In this document: one piece after another, positions 8,026 to 16,564 of the stretch
Layout of the letters: each line of letters starts with the position of its first letter
Numbering within the stretch: position 1 is the first letter of the stretch
DNA from: Methanobacteriota archaeon
Lineage (GTDB): Archaea > Methanobacteriota > Methanobacteria > Methanobacteriales > Methanobacteriaceae
Assembly: GCA_029556335.1 (NCBI GenBank)
Contig: JAKQFA010000016.1
Span: forward strand, 1 to 64,000
Direction of reading: 5' to 3'
Length of the DNA: 64,000 nucleotides
Program-made: the position numbers and the translations under genes
Notes under the pieces: model-generated
What the model was told of the DNA's origin: nothing
What the model saw: the letters and a program-made list of their open reading frames with translations, nothing else
Database searches by the model: none

Positions 8026-8733
8026 ATGGGCATCCTGGATGGTAAATACCGGCCTGATGTTAGAAAGCTGGAAAGGGAAGGAAATATTAAGGGATTGATT
8101 AAAGCCCTGAAACAGGGGGATGACCAGACCCGCTGGGAGGCAGCCCGGGCCTTGGGGAGAAAACGGGACCAAGATAGTCTGGTGTCGTTAGAGGAGGCTC
8201 TGGCTGATGGTAACAATGACGTGCGATCCAACGCCGCCCTAGCTCTGGGAGAAATTGGAGACCCCCAACCTGTACCTATACTCATTAAAACCCTTACCGA
8301 TGACGAGTGGCATGTGCAGGTACACGCCGCGGAGGCCCTGGGAAAAATACAAGATGCCCGGGCCCTGGAAGCGTTGATAAATGCATTGGATAATGATAAG
8401 ATAAGAAACCAGGCAGCCATGGCCCTGGGTATGATTGGTGATCCCCGGGCGGTTTTACACCTGCAACTAGCCCTGGATGATGAGGATTTCAGCTTCCGCA
8501 GCGCTGCCATAGAAGCTTTGGGTATGATTGGTGATCCCCTGGCCCTGGAATCCCTTATGGAGGCCCTTCAGGATGGGGATGTCAGTGTCCGCCGGCATGC
8601 TGCCAGTGCCCTGGGAAAAATTGGAGACCAACGGGCGGTGCCCGCCCTGAAAAAAGCCCTGGAAGACGAGCGATGGTACGTCCGCCTGCAGGTGGAAGAG
8701 GCATTGCAGGATATACAAGCTGTCCAGAAATAA
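8026..8733 (+). CDS. HEAT-repeat (PBS-lyase-like) protein
   Basis: 235 residues built almost wholly of HEAT-like repeats of about 31 residues (ALGEIGDP, ALGMIGDP, ALGKIGDQ at regular spacing, six or seven units). Such proteins are alpha-solenoid scaffolds for protein-protein contacts; no catalytic residues are seen. GGTGGTGA at 8013-8020 lies 5 bases before the ATG at 8026, which decides the start; the frame is open from 7936. It stands between the iron unit and the convergent HIT gene and appears to be monocistronic. It is one of three HEAT proteins in the window. The binding partner is unknown. Confidence 0.85.
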   Translation: MGILDGKYRPDVRKLEREGNIKGLIKALKQGDDQTRWEAARALGRKRDQDSLVSLEEALADGNNDVRSNAALALGEIGDPQPVPILIKTLTDDEWHVQVHAAEALGKIQDARALEALINALDNDKIRNQAAMALGMIGDPRAVLHLQLALDDEDFSFRSAAIEALGMIGDPLALESLMEALQDGDVSVRRHAASALGKIGDQRAVPALKKALEDERWYVRLQVEEALQDIQAVQK

Positions 8734-8753
8734 TCAGGGCCTTCACACAAAAT

Positions 8754-9209
8754 TCACATGTATTCCTTAATTTTATTCAATATCTTTTCCCGAACATCAT
8801 GGGAGATTTTTTTCAGGGGACGAGGACGCATGTACCCAAAGTGGGGGTCCTCGAAGAGTTGTCCGGCGAACTCCACCGAGTTCTGGTAGCGGGGTATGAA
8901 GTGCCAGTGGAGATGGGGATCCGGATTGTTCTCCAGGTAGAACGAGTTCATGAGACATCCCCAGTTGACTAGGGTGGCCTGGAAGGCCTTCTTAACCGCA
9001 TTTTCCATCTTTTCCACCAGTTCAATGAACTCTTCCCATTCTTCATTGCTTAACCCGGTCAGGGTGGGATGGTGCCGGGTGAGGGCTATCACACATGTGC
9101 CCAGGTTGCTCTGGTTGGGTGCCAGGAAAATTATCCAGTGCTCAGTCTTTCCCAGGTAATCCCCGAAGTTGTAAGCTTCCAGCTTCTTGCAGTAAGGACA
9201 TTCGTGCAT
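8754..9209 (-). CDS. HIT-family nucleotide hydrolase/transferase
   Basis: 151 residues with the histidine-triad motif HLHWHF (PHLHWHFIPRY) and the usual upstream CPYCKK zinc-type start and ALTRHHPTLTGL strand. HIT proteins cleave or transfer nucleoside phosphates such as AMP derivatives or Ap4A with the central His as nucleophile; the actual substrate cannot be told. Two zinc-ligand-like cysteines (C4 and C7) resemble those of other HIT proteins. It overlaps nothing and lies between the HEAT gene (convergent) and a ZIP gene on the same strand (18 bases between them). Confidence 0.9.
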   Translation of the reverse strand: MHECPYCKKLEAYNFGDYLGKTEHWIIFLAPNQSNLGTCVIALTRHHPTLTGLSNEEWEEFIELVEKMENAVKKAFQATLVNWGCLMNSFYLENNPDPHLHWHFIPRYQNSVEFAGQLFEDPHFGYMRPRPLKKISHDVREKILNKIKEYM

Positions 9210-9227
9210 AATAAATCGCCTATTTTT

Positions 9228-9971
9228 TTAGTACAATTTGGACAGTATGAAGGATACGGTGAATCCCACCACGGTTATGAGGCCCGACAGGTCATGGCTC
9301 TGGCTGAAGGCCTCTGGTATCATGGTGTCCACCAGCATGGCCAGGATTCCACCGGCTGCTATGGCCAGGGCAACGGAGGTGAATGCATCTGGAAGATACT
9401 GGAACACGGAGTATCCTATGATAGAAGCCAGGGCTGTGGAAATGGCGATGACCAGCCACAAACCGAAAACATGGGTGGGCTTCCAACCGTCACTTTTCAT
9501 ACCAACCGTGCTGGACAGGCCCTCAGGTATATTGGACAAAAACACGGCCACCAGGGTAGCGGTGCTCACTCCCACCCCCCCGATCATGGTTAAACCAATG
9601 GCTATGGACTCCGGGATGCCGTCGATAACCGAACCTGCTGCTATAGCCACCCCACTGCCCTCGAAATCCTGGGGCCGCTGGGACCTTTTCCGGTGCTTAG
9701 CCCCCTTCCTGGCCAGATACAGGTTAGTTAGGGTGAAGATGATGGCCCCTACCAGGAAACCAGCCGCTACATCTAGGAAGCCTCCCAGGTAATAGGCCTC
9801 ATCCAGGAGTTCGAAGGAAATTGCTGATAAGAGCACCCCACTACCAAAGGCCATGATACCCGCCACTAGCCGGGGTGGAATCCTAAAATAGAAGCCCATA
9901 ATGGCCCCTATAATCAGTGCAAATCCTCCCAGAAATCCCCACAGACCAGAGAGCACCAAGTCCCATAACAT
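9228..9971 (-). CDS. ZIP-family metal transporter
   Basis: An eight-helix ZIP transporter of about 247 residues for divalent metal ions such as zinc or iron. Metal-site motifs are visible as SVIDGIPESIAIGL and SNIPEGLSS in helices 4 and 5. A charged loop with KGAKHRKRSQRPQ lies between helices 3 and 4. The ATG at 9971 (MLWDLVLSG) has GGTGA 8 bases before it; GTG codons at 9983 and 9986 extend the frame. The gene is divergent from an MFS exporter. The metal is not predictable. A second, differently built ZIP protein is at 22396-23208. Confidence 0.85.
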   Translation of the reverse strand: MLWDLVLSGLWGFLGGFALIIGAIMGFYFRIPPRLVAGIMAFGSGVLLSAISFELLDEAYYLGGFLDVAAGFLVGAIIFTLTNLYLARKGAKHRKRSQRPQDFEGSGVAIAAGSVIDGIPESIAIGLTMIGGVGVSTATLVAVFLSNIPEGLSSTVGMKSDGWKPTHVFGLWLVIAISTALASIIGYSVFQYLPDAFTSVALAIAAGGILAMLVDTMIPEAFSQSHDLSGLITVVGFTVSFILSKLY

Positions 9972-10060
9972 ACCTAGAATCACCACATGTATATTTATGT
10001 ATGAGGATCAGGGCATATAATTAATTAGGGCAAAAAAAAGATTGGAGGGGTGATGATTTT

Positions 10061-11476
10061 TTGATTGTGGACCGGTCACTGCAGAGGGTAACCCTATTTC
10101 TGGTATCCCTAGCCGCCTTCCTAATACCCTTCATGGGATCCTCCCTTAGTTTGGCCTTACCCGTCATCCAGAAGGAGATGGCAGTCAACGTGATAATCCT
10201 GGGATGGATACCCACCTCCTTCACACTGGCTAACGCTGTCACGGTCCTTCCCTTCGGCCGTTTGTCCGATATTCACGGCCGAAAAAGAATTTTCTCCTAT
10301 GGAGTTCTAATATACACTATATCCTCTCTTTTCGCTGCTTTTTCCAATTCCGGTGAGATCCTAGTGGCCTTCAGCTTCCTGCAGGGCCTGGGATGTGCCA
10401 TGATCTTCGCCACCATGGTGGCCCTCCTGAGCTCGGTGTTCCCAATGGAAAGAAGGGGGGAAGCCCTGGGACTGTACATCAGTGCAGTCTACATTGGATT
10501 ATTCCTGGGGCCCATCCTGGGCGGAGTATTAATCCAGTACCTGGGCTGGAGGAGCATCTACCTTTTCAACATCCCCATCGGAATTATACTACTCTCCACA
10601 CTCATCTGGAAGCTGAAGATGGAATGGGCCGAGGCAAGGGGGGAAGGCTTTGACTACCGGGGAGCGGTTATCTACTCACTATCCTTGGTAGCCCTTCTAT
10701 ATGGATTCTCATCCCTCCTGGAGGATTTGGGTAAAGTGGCTCTGGGAATAGGTTTTTTGGGAATTGTGTGCTTCTTCTTACTGGAGAGTAGAACTGATAC
10801 TCCCATTTTGAAGCTGGAGATCTTCAAAAACCGCCGCACCTCCTTCACAGCCCTGTCCATGCTGTCCATGAACATTGCTATTTCAGCCACGGCCACCCTA
10901 CTAAGCTTATATTTTCAGTCCCTGAGGGGATTGGAGCCCCAGTACACCGCCCTGATACTCTCTTCTCAACCCTTCATGGTAGCAGTTTTATCCCCCATTG
11001 TTGGCCGGGCCTCAGATCAGGGTGAACATCGGTGGCTGCCGGTGGGGGGGATGATCCTCATCACGGTGGGATTGTTGATGCTGGTCTTCCTGGATCAGGA
11101 AACCTCACTTGTGATCCCGGTGGTGGCCCTTTTACTGGTGGGAGTGGGACAGGCCCTGTTCTCCTCCCCCACCACCCGCATCTTCATGGGCTCCGTGGAG
11201 AGTAAAATCTATGGTATGGCCTCCTCAACCCTTTCCACCATGATCTACATGGGCCAGACCCTATCACTAGCCATTATGCTTTTAATATTCGCCATCTACC
11301 TGGGACAGGTGGAGATAAACAGCTCCAACCACCTAGCTTTCCTGGACAGCCAAGAAATAGCCTATCTCTTGTTCGCATTCATATCCAGCCTGGGGGTGCT
11401 GTTCTCGTTCCTGGTGGGCGGATCCAGTGCTGGAGCTGGAATAAAAAAACTGGTGCAGAAGAAAGAGAAAGGTTAA
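10061..11476 (+). CDS. MFS transporter, DHA2/EmrB-QacA type
   Basis: 471 residues with 14 hydrophobic segments, as in the DHA2 drug:H+ antiporter group. Seen are motif A in loop 2-3 (GRLSDIHGRKRIF), motif C-like glycines in helix 5 (LGPILGGVLIQ) and GWRSIYLFNIPIG typical of EmrB/QacA. Its substrate is likely a hydrophobic or cationic compound, which is inference. The start is TTG at 10061, with GGTGAT ending 6 bases before it; GTG at 10067 is possible. Monocistronic, divergent from the ZIP gene. Confidence 0.87.
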   Translation: MIVDRSLQRVTLFLVSLAAFLIPFMGSSLSLALPVIQKEMAVNVIILGWIPTSFTLANAVTVLPFGRLSDIHGRKRIFSYGVLIYTISSLFAAFSNSGEILVAFSFLQGLGCAMIFATMVALLSSVFPMERRGEALGLYISAVYIGLFLGPILGGVLIQYLGWRSIYLFNIPIGIILLSTLIWKLKMEWAEARGEGFDYRGAVIYSLSLVALLYGFSSLLEDLGKVALGIGFLGIVCFFLLESRTDTPILKLEIFKNRRTSFTALSMLSMNIAISATATLLSLYFQSLRGLEPQYTALILSSQPFMVAVLSPIVGRASDQGEHRWLPVGGMILITVGLLMLVFLDQETSLVIPVVALLLVGVGQALFSSPTTRIFMGSVESKIYGMASSTLSTMIYMGQTLSLAIMLLIFAIYLGQVEINSSNHLAFLDSQEIAYLLFAFISSLGVLFSFLVGGSSAGAGIKKLVQKKEKG

Positions 11477-11532
11477 CCCACCGAACCCATCCACACCCAG
11501 AAGAAATCAGTTACTTAGGATTAACTGGTAGA

Positions 11533-11790
11533 CTAGTCATCCTGTAATCTATTCAATTTCCACTTCCCCTCCAGAATGGCTGATTCAATTATATACTCCA
11601 GTGTTCCATCCTCCCAGGGCTCAGACAGGTCGAAGTAGTTTTTTAAATAGATCTCATCACCCTTAAGGGTTACCTCCCAGTCCTCCATCATCCTGAGTTT
11701 CTCCCGGTCCATAGAAGGCTGCACCTGGCTGCGGAGGGTGATGAGCCAACCATTATCCTTCCTCTCAACAGTGTGGATGGTGACATCCAT
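11533..11790 (-). CDS. Small conserved-looking protein, function unknown
   Basis: 85 residues, mixed alpha/beta with a high share of Trp, Asp and Glu (MEDWEVTLKGDEIYLKNYFDLSEPWEDG). I do not recognise the family. The start is firm: GGTGAT lies 5 bases before the ATG at 11790. It follows the M48 protease gene by 10 bases on the same strand and is almost surely cotranscribed with it, so it may act with the protease. No membrane segment is seen. Confidence 0.7.
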   Translation of the reverse strand: MDVTIHTVERKDNGWLITLRSQVQPSMDREKLRMMEDWEVTLKGDEIYLKNYFDLSEPWEDGTLEYIIESAILEGKWKLNRLQDD

Positions 11791-11800
11791 CTACAATCAC

Positions 11801-13225
11801 CTATTTAATCCCAAGGGAGCGTTTGAATCCATCTATTACATCCCGGGCTGATTTTAAGAGGGGATTTTTAACATCCATAGGGGTCTTCATCCGCTCCAGG
11901 CGGTCGATGCGGAAGTAGATGGGTGGATGGGGGTCGAAGTTTATCCAACTGGGAGCCCGGGTAGGGGATATGCGCTCTGCCTGGAGGCGCTGGTAGCCTA
12001 TCTTGCGCAGGGCCCGTGCCAGGACCTGGGGGTTCCCGATCTTCATAGCGGATAGTAAATCCGCCCGGGTTTCGAAGAACTTGGCCACGAAGAAGATGAA
12101 GCCCAGGGCCACGAAGAGGTAGATCAGTGGGGAAAGAACCACCAGTGGTAGGAGTATGGTGAAGCGGAGTATGAACTCCAGGGAGATAATGGAAAAGAGG
12201 ATGATAGGGTCCCGGCCAACCAGGTGACCCATTTCATGGCCCAGTACCGCTAGTATTTCATCCTCCTCCAACTGCACCAGGAGGCCAGTGGTGATTAAGA
12301 CCAGTCCCCGGCTGGGGCTGGGGCCGGTGGCAGCGGCGTTGGCGATCATGGTGTTGCTCACTGCTATGCGGGGAGTGGGGATTCTGAATTTGCTGGCGGC
12401 GGTCTCCACAATGCGGTAGACATCCACCACCTTGGACACCTTATCCTGGGCTTGACAGTGGAAACCGTACTTCTGGAAGACTTCCTCGCCCATTTCACAG
12501 GTGGGTTCCTGTCCCTGGGCGAGACTCCTCTGGTAGATCTCGTTTTTCATCTTCAGGACCTTATCCTTGCCGAACTTCTTCAGGAAATCCTTGAAATCAT
12601 CCACCGGGAGCTGGTACTCCAGGATGTGCACCCGGGGATTCTCAGGGGTGATGGTCCAGTCCGCAGTCTTATCCAGGATACGGTTGGATAAGAGGACTAT
12701 GATCAGCTGCACACCCAGAATAGCAGCTACTGCGGCGTACATGCCCAGTAAGAGGAAGAGTACAATGTTAACACCGAAAAAGAGGAGGTAGATCACCAGC
12801 ATGTTGCTGCCGAAGATCTTGAATGAGGTCTTCTTGCGCTGGGTGGGAGGCTTCTCTGGTATGATCTGCTCACCCTCCACCCAGGCAAAGTACAGGGTGG
12901 ACTGGCGTATCAGGTCCTCGAAGTACTGGATGGCGATGAACAGCTCCTCCGAGAGCCGATCCACCACCTTCTGGATATCGGATCGGGTGGGGGTTAACTT
13001 CACCTGGAAGGGTTGCCGGGCTACTATCTGCACCTCCACCTCCCAATCATCCTTATCACCCCGGACCTGGTAACTTAAAACTTTCCGGGCATCCCGGTAG
13101 TACATCCTGATCTGGGGAAACTTCTCCGGCTGGGGCAGGAGATAATACTCCTTGATGAAGTCCAGGGCCTCTTCTAGGTGTCCCTCAGAGAGTTCGGTCT
13201 CGATGGTGTTGAGCTCGACTGACAT
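11801..13225 (-). CDS. M48-family membrane metalloprotease
   Basis: A 474-residue zinc protease of the HtpX/Ste24 group. HEMGH (near residue 330) supplies two zinc ligands and the catalytic Glu, and ETRAD some 55 residues later supplies the third ligand. Two hydrophobic segments (about 142-182) precede the protease domain and two more (about 345-385) follow the HEMGH helix, so the active site probably faces the cytoplasm as in HtpX, which clears damaged membrane proteins. The first 130 residues form an extra soluble domain (acidic, with DDWEVEVQIV) that HtpX lacks. The ATG is only about 7 bases after the predicted transcription start, near-leaderless. Confidence 0.87.
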   Translation of the reverse strand: MSVELNTIETELSEGHLEEALDFIKEYYLLPQPEKFPQIRMYYRDARKVLSYQVRGDKDDWEVEVQIVARQPFQVKLTPTRSDIQKVVDRLSEELFIAIQYFEDLIRQSTLYFAWVEGEQIIPEKPPTQRKKTSFKIFGSNMLVIYLLFFGVNIVLFLLLGMYAAVAAILGVQLIIVLLSNRILDKTADWTITPENPRVHILEYQLPVDDFKDFLKKFGKDKVLKMKNEIYQRSLAQGQEPTCEMGEEVFQKYGFHCQAQDKVSKVVDVYRIVETAASKFRIPTPRIAVSNTMIANAAATGPSPSRGLVLITTGLLVQLEEDEILAVLGHEMGHLVGRDPIILFSIISLEFILRFTILLPLVVLSPLIYLFVALGFIFFVAKFFETRADLLSAMKIGNPQVLARALRKIGYQRLQAERISPTRAPSWINFDPHPPIYFRIDRLERMKTPMDVKNPLLKSARDVIDGFKRSLGIK

Positions 13226-13251
13226 AACTATCTATTCTTATGTGCGCCTTA

Positions 13252-13263
13252 GTTATTTAAAAC
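13252..13263. promoter_or_regulatory. TATA-like element between M48 protease and nucS
   Basis: TTATTTAAAAC reads as a TATA element on either strand. On the minus strand it sets the M48 start near 13232. On the plus strand it would place the nucS start near 13282, downstream of the first nucS ATG (13273). Confidence 0.4.
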
Positions 13264-13272
13264 CGGACAAGT

Positions 13273-14097
13273 ATGAACAAACACACGGGGAGTTATGAAA
13301 ACCGTGAAATATTTCTGCTTAGGTGGATAGAACCTTTTTTTATGAAACTATTCTCAGAGAACTATCCTGACAACCAGCGACTAGGCCAATTACTGATCAG
13401 GGGCCTGTCTAAACGGGCCTTCATCACCTTAATCGCATCCTGCAAGGTCTTCTATGATGGCCGGGCCACCAGCCGCCTGGGAATGGGGGACCGCACCATA
13501 CTCGTCAAGGCCGACGGGGCCTTCATCATCCACCAGGACCGCAACCTGGAGCCAGTGAACTGGCAGCCCTCCAAGACCAAACTGGCGGTGGAGCTCAAAA
13601 ATGGCCTGGTGTACCTGAAGGGCATGCGCCGCAACCCCACCGAGACCCTGGAGGTGGAGATACACCGGGGCTACCAGATCAGCTACTACCAGGGGGAGGA
13701 CTCCCAGGACCTGGAGCTGGCCGGCTACGAGGCGGACATGGGGGACCTGATCTGGCAACGGCCCGAACTCATCGAACCAGGCTTCCGGGCCACCAGTCGG
13801 GAGTACCACACCCCCCAGGGGTACATCGACATAATGGGCAAGGACCGGGAGGGGAACCTGACCATACTGGAACTTAAAAGCCGGAAGGCCGGGGTGCAAG
13901 CAGTTAAACAACTGCGAAGATACCTGGACTGTTTCTCAGACCATAAAAGCCAGGTTCGTGGGGTGCTGGTGGCTCCATCTGCCACCGATGATGCCCTGGA
14001 GATGCTGGAGAAACAGAAGATGGAGTTCAAGGCTATGGAGGCACCCAGGGAATTAGCTAATCAGAAGAAGGTTACTTTGAAGGACTACTTCAAGTAA
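13273..14097 (+). CDS. nucS: Endonuclease NucS/EndoMS
   Basis: NucS cuts both strands at mismatches or acts on branched DNA and works with PCNA. The N-terminal DNA-binding half has KVFYDGRATSRLGMGDRTI, and the C-terminal RecB-like nuclease has GYIDIMGKDREGNLTILELK, giving the D...ExK metal site. The last residues, KKVTLKDYFK, resemble a PCNA-interacting (PIP) box. The frame opens at 13273 (274 residues), but the family start and the TATA position both suit ATG at 13342 (MKLFSENYPDN, 251 residues). Probably monocistronic. It provides the non-MutS mismatch repair of many archaea. Confidence 0.9.
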   Translation: MNKHTGSYENREIFLLRWIEPFFMKLFSENYPDNQRLGQLLIRGLSKRAFITLIASCKVFYDGRATSRLGMGDRTILVKADGAFIIHQDRNLEPVNWQPSKTKLAVELKNGLVYLKGMRRNPTETLEVEIHRGYQISYYQGEDSQDLELAGYEADMGDLIWQRPELIEPGFRATSREYHTPQGYIDIMGKDREGNLTILELKSRKAGVQAVKQLRRYLDCFSDHKSQVRGVLVAPSATDDALEMLEKQKMEFKAMEAPRELANQKKVTLKDYFK

Positions 14098-14113
14098 GAG
14101 ATAAATAAAAGAG

Positions 14114-14893
14114 GTGAGGGCCACGACACTTTTATGGTGCACTAACTGTCACGGTGACTTGGAAACATTAAAGAATAATCTGGAATGTGCAGATTGTGGC
14201 CAGCAGTATCCCTTGAGGGATGGGATACCCGACTTCCATGATGAGATTTTTGAGTCGCCCCGGGTGGAGATGTACCAGTTTTTCGACGCATCCGCCGAGA
14301 ACTACGAATCCGAGGAACATCAATCGGTTTTGTATAATTTTTACGGCCAGTTGAACCTGCCTGATGAGGCCATATCAGAGTTAAACCTGTACTTCCAGGA
14401 CCTCCTCCTGGACTTGCTCTTGCCTGGGGAGCGGGTGCTGGACGTGGCCTGCGGTACCGGACTTTTCTCCCGGGGTTTACTGTATAAAGCCAGTGAAGTC
14501 TATGGAGTGGATTTATCATGGGGGATGCTCCATAAGGCCCGGGAGTATTCATCCATGAACTTGGTCAGGGCCAGTGCTGATAAACTGCCCTTTAAAGATG
14601 ACTCATTTCATTTGGTGATCTGTTTCGTGGCCTTCCACCTCTTTGATGATCTTGAAAAAGTTTTAAGGGAGATGCACCGGGTGCTGGTCAAGGGAGGAGT
14701 GCTGGTGGGACTGACTTACCTATTAACTGGGGAATGGGAAAAGGAGGAGCACCAACAGACCTACCTGGACCCTCAGGGGATACACTTCTTCACCGTGGAT
14801 GAACTTGGTGAACTACTGGAAAAGAGCGGGTTTATAGATTATCAGCACCAGGAACACCAGGCCCTGATATTCTTCACTGCAGAGAAAGATTAA
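14114..14893 (+). CDS. SAM-dependent methyltransferase with N-terminal zinc ribbon
   Basis: 259 residues. Residues 9-26 carry C-x2-C...C-x2-C (CTNCHGDLE, CADCGQQYPLRDGIPDF), a Trm112/RrmA-like zinc ribbon. The Rossmann part has ERVLDVACGTGLFSRGL (motif I), a VYGVDLSWGML acidic loop and VLREMHRVLVKGGVLVG, as in class I methyltransferases. The substrate, an RNA base or a small molecule, is unknown. The start is taken as GTG at 14114, inside the GAGGTGAGG string; no ATG is available in frame before the zinc ribbon. It ends 3 bases before the convergent mmp10 stop. Confidence 0.82.
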   Translation: MRATTLLWCTNCHGDLETLKNNLECADCGQQYPLRDGIPDFHDEIFESPRVEMYQFFDASAENYESEEHQSVLYNFYGQLNLPDEAISELNLYFQDLLLDLLLPGERVLDVACGTGLFSRGLLYKASEVYGVDLSWGMLHKAREYSSMNLVRASADKLPFKDDSFHLVICFVAFHLFDDLEKVLREMHRVLVKGGVLVGLTYLLTGEWEKEEHQQTYLDPQGIHFFTVDELGELLEKSGFIDYQHQEHQALIFFTAEKD

Positions 14894-14896
14894 AAT

Positions 14897-16153
14897 TTAA
14901 TTCTGATTAATTAGATTGACCAGTTCGGTGAAGGATCTAATCTCATAGGTGATGAATTCTTCTTCCTTCCCCTCCAGGTAGACGTTGCTGGGTAAAAAGA
15001 GTAACTCCGGACCCCTCACTACTTTCCGATTCTTCCCATCCCTAGTTAGCAGTTGATGAGCCACTTGGTCATGCAGAAGTGCCCCACCAGGAAGGATGGC
15101 CTTGAATTTAACCTCTTTAAGATCTATTGCTTCCAGGTCGGCGGGGACTATTAAATCCCCGATATCCTTATCCACAGCTAGGATGTTGACCTTCCCGTTC
15201 CCATCTATCCTCTGGAATATCTTCTCCAGGAAGGGCGCGGATAGGGAGCTGGTGATGATGGTAGTCTCCGATTTGATGGCGGGTAACTGTTCCAGATACT
15301 TTTTATTCCCCTTCCGGGCCAGGATGTAGGGGAGTCCCTTCTCTGGATCCGCGGCTGGGGACCCCAACACCCGGAAGCTGAACTGCCGGGCAATACTACC
15401 CACCAGTTCATAGAACTCCTGGTAGGGCTGAGGTTCGATTCCATCCTCCACGGGTTTGTAGTTGAAAAGCAGGCCCTGGTTCTGGTGGTTGGAGAAGCGG
15501 CTTAACACAAAGGATTTAATACCCCACTCCTCCAGGATGCTACAGGTCTTTGTGATCTCCTCCTCGGTGATCACCCCTGGCACCACCACCGTGGAGGCGT
15601 TAACCTCGCACAACTCACAGAACCTCTGCAGGGCTTCTAAGGATTTTTCAGGAGTTTTATCCCTCATCCACTCTCTTCTTAAATCTGGATTTATGGAGAA
15701 AACCGAAAAACTAACTTCAGTTACACCCCTAGCAACTAGGTCATCGGCAGTTTCAGCCCCATTTATGCCCTTGCCACTGGTGTAGCCCAGATTCACCGGA
15801 AATTCATACTTCTGGAAGACAGCGAGGAGGTCATGGAGGTGGGGGTAGTTTATGACATCGGCCCAGCTCCCAACGTTTATCTTCAGGTCATGAACCTCCT
15901 GCTGGGTGTTTTTCAGCTGCTCCAGGTTCATTATTAATTGAGTTAAAACTTCGTTGGGAGGTTTAAACCCGTTTTTAACTTCTCGGATAAGTTCATGGCA
16001 GTAGCTACACCCTATCTGATGGGGTGGGCAGAATTTACATCCCAGGGCCACTGAATCCAGGTCCTTGAAGTTCACGGTTTTAAAGTAGCAGAACCTGCAG
16101 AAGCCACCGCAGTCCTTTCCTGGTGTTCCCCCCACGTGGGTTAATATTTCCAT
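14897..16153 (-). CDS. mmp10: Methanogenesis marker 10: McrA arginine methyltransferase
   Basis: A cobalamin-dependent radical-SAM enzyme that installs 5-C-(S)-methylarginine in the alpha subunit of methyl-coenzyme M reductase. Residues 15-22 form C-x3-C-x2-C (CGGFCRFC), and Tyr23 follows, matching the unusual tyrosine ligand reported for this enzyme. C39, C42, C49 and C52 form the second Cys set (GCKFC...GCSYC). The remainder has the SAM-barrel segment (VHDLKINVGSWADV, FPVNLGYTSGKG) and a C-terminal cobalamin-binding region. The 418-residue length fits the family. Presence of this gene marks the organism as a methanogen. No start ambiguity: MEILTHVGGTPG is the usual beginning. Confidence 0.93.
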   Translation of the reverse strand: MEILTHVGGTPGKDCGGFCRFCYFKTVNFKDLDSVALGCKFCPPHQIGCSYCHELIREVKNGFKPPNEVLTQLIMNLEQLKNTQQEVHDLKINVGSWADVINYPHLHDLLAVFQKYEFPVNLGYTSGKGINGAETADDLVARGVTEVSFSVFSINPDLRREWMRDKTPEKSLEALQRFCELCEVNASTVVVPGVITEEEITKTCSILEEWGIKSFVLSRFSNHQNQGLLFNYKPVEDGIEPQPYQEFYELVGSIARQFSFRVLGSPAADPEKGLPYILARKGNKKYLEQLPAIKSETTIITSSLSAPFLEKIFQRIDGNGKVNILAVDKDIGDLIVPADLEAIDLKEVKFKAILPGGALLHDQVAHQLLTRDGKNRKVVRGPELLFLPSNVYLEGKEEEFITYEIRSFTELVNLINQN

Positions 16154-16162
16154 TTTAGTCTC

Positions 16163-16564
16163 CTAATCGCTCATCATAATCTTGTACTGCTGAATCTGGG
16201 CCAGAAATTCTTCTTTTGATATTTCCTTTCTCACATACTTTTTTCGCAGTTCTGTACAGTTATTGATGGCTTTTATTTGTTGCTGATAGAAAAATAACTC
16301 GTCTTTTAGTTCTTCTTCTGGATCATTAGGATCATTCCAGTATTTGATGTCTTCAAAATGGCCTTCTAAATGGTTTTCAGCTATTGATTTTTGATTTAGA
16401 GACTCTTTATCGATTTGATTTATTAATTTTTCACAAGGGACTCCTGCTTCGCTGGATTGTATTAGTTCCTGGTCAAAGTCTGAGTTGTAGAAAATGATTG
16501 CCCATAGGATAATGACGAAAATGCTTAAACCGCCTACAATACCTATCCATGTCGATTTATTCAT
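16163..16564 (-). CDS. Single-span membrane protein coupled to the kinase gene
   Basis: 133 residues: one N-terminal hydrophobic helix (about 5-27) and a charged, probably helical domain with two cysteines and an acidic stretch (DPNDPEEELKDELFFYQQQ). I recognise no family. The ATG overlaps the kinase stop by 4 bases (TCATGA), so its translation is coupled to the kinase and it is likely a partner in the same membrane complex. The base composition is AT-richer than in the neighbouring mmp10 gene. Confidence 0.7.
   Translation of the reverse strand: MNKSTWIGIVGGLSIFVIILWAIIFYNSDFDQELIQSSEAGVPCEKLINQIDKESLNQKSIAENHLEGHFEDIKYWNDPNDPEEELKDELFFYQQQIKAINNCTELRKKYVRKEISKEEFLAQIQQYKIMMSD

Noticed and set aside
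9069..9593. 174-residue plus-strand frame over HIT and ZIP genes
   Set aside because: Antisense to two clear genes, His/Gly-rich shadow composition.
13429..13911. 160-residue minus-strand frame over nucS
   Set aside because: Val/Leu/Gly-rich antisense shadow of a recognised gene.
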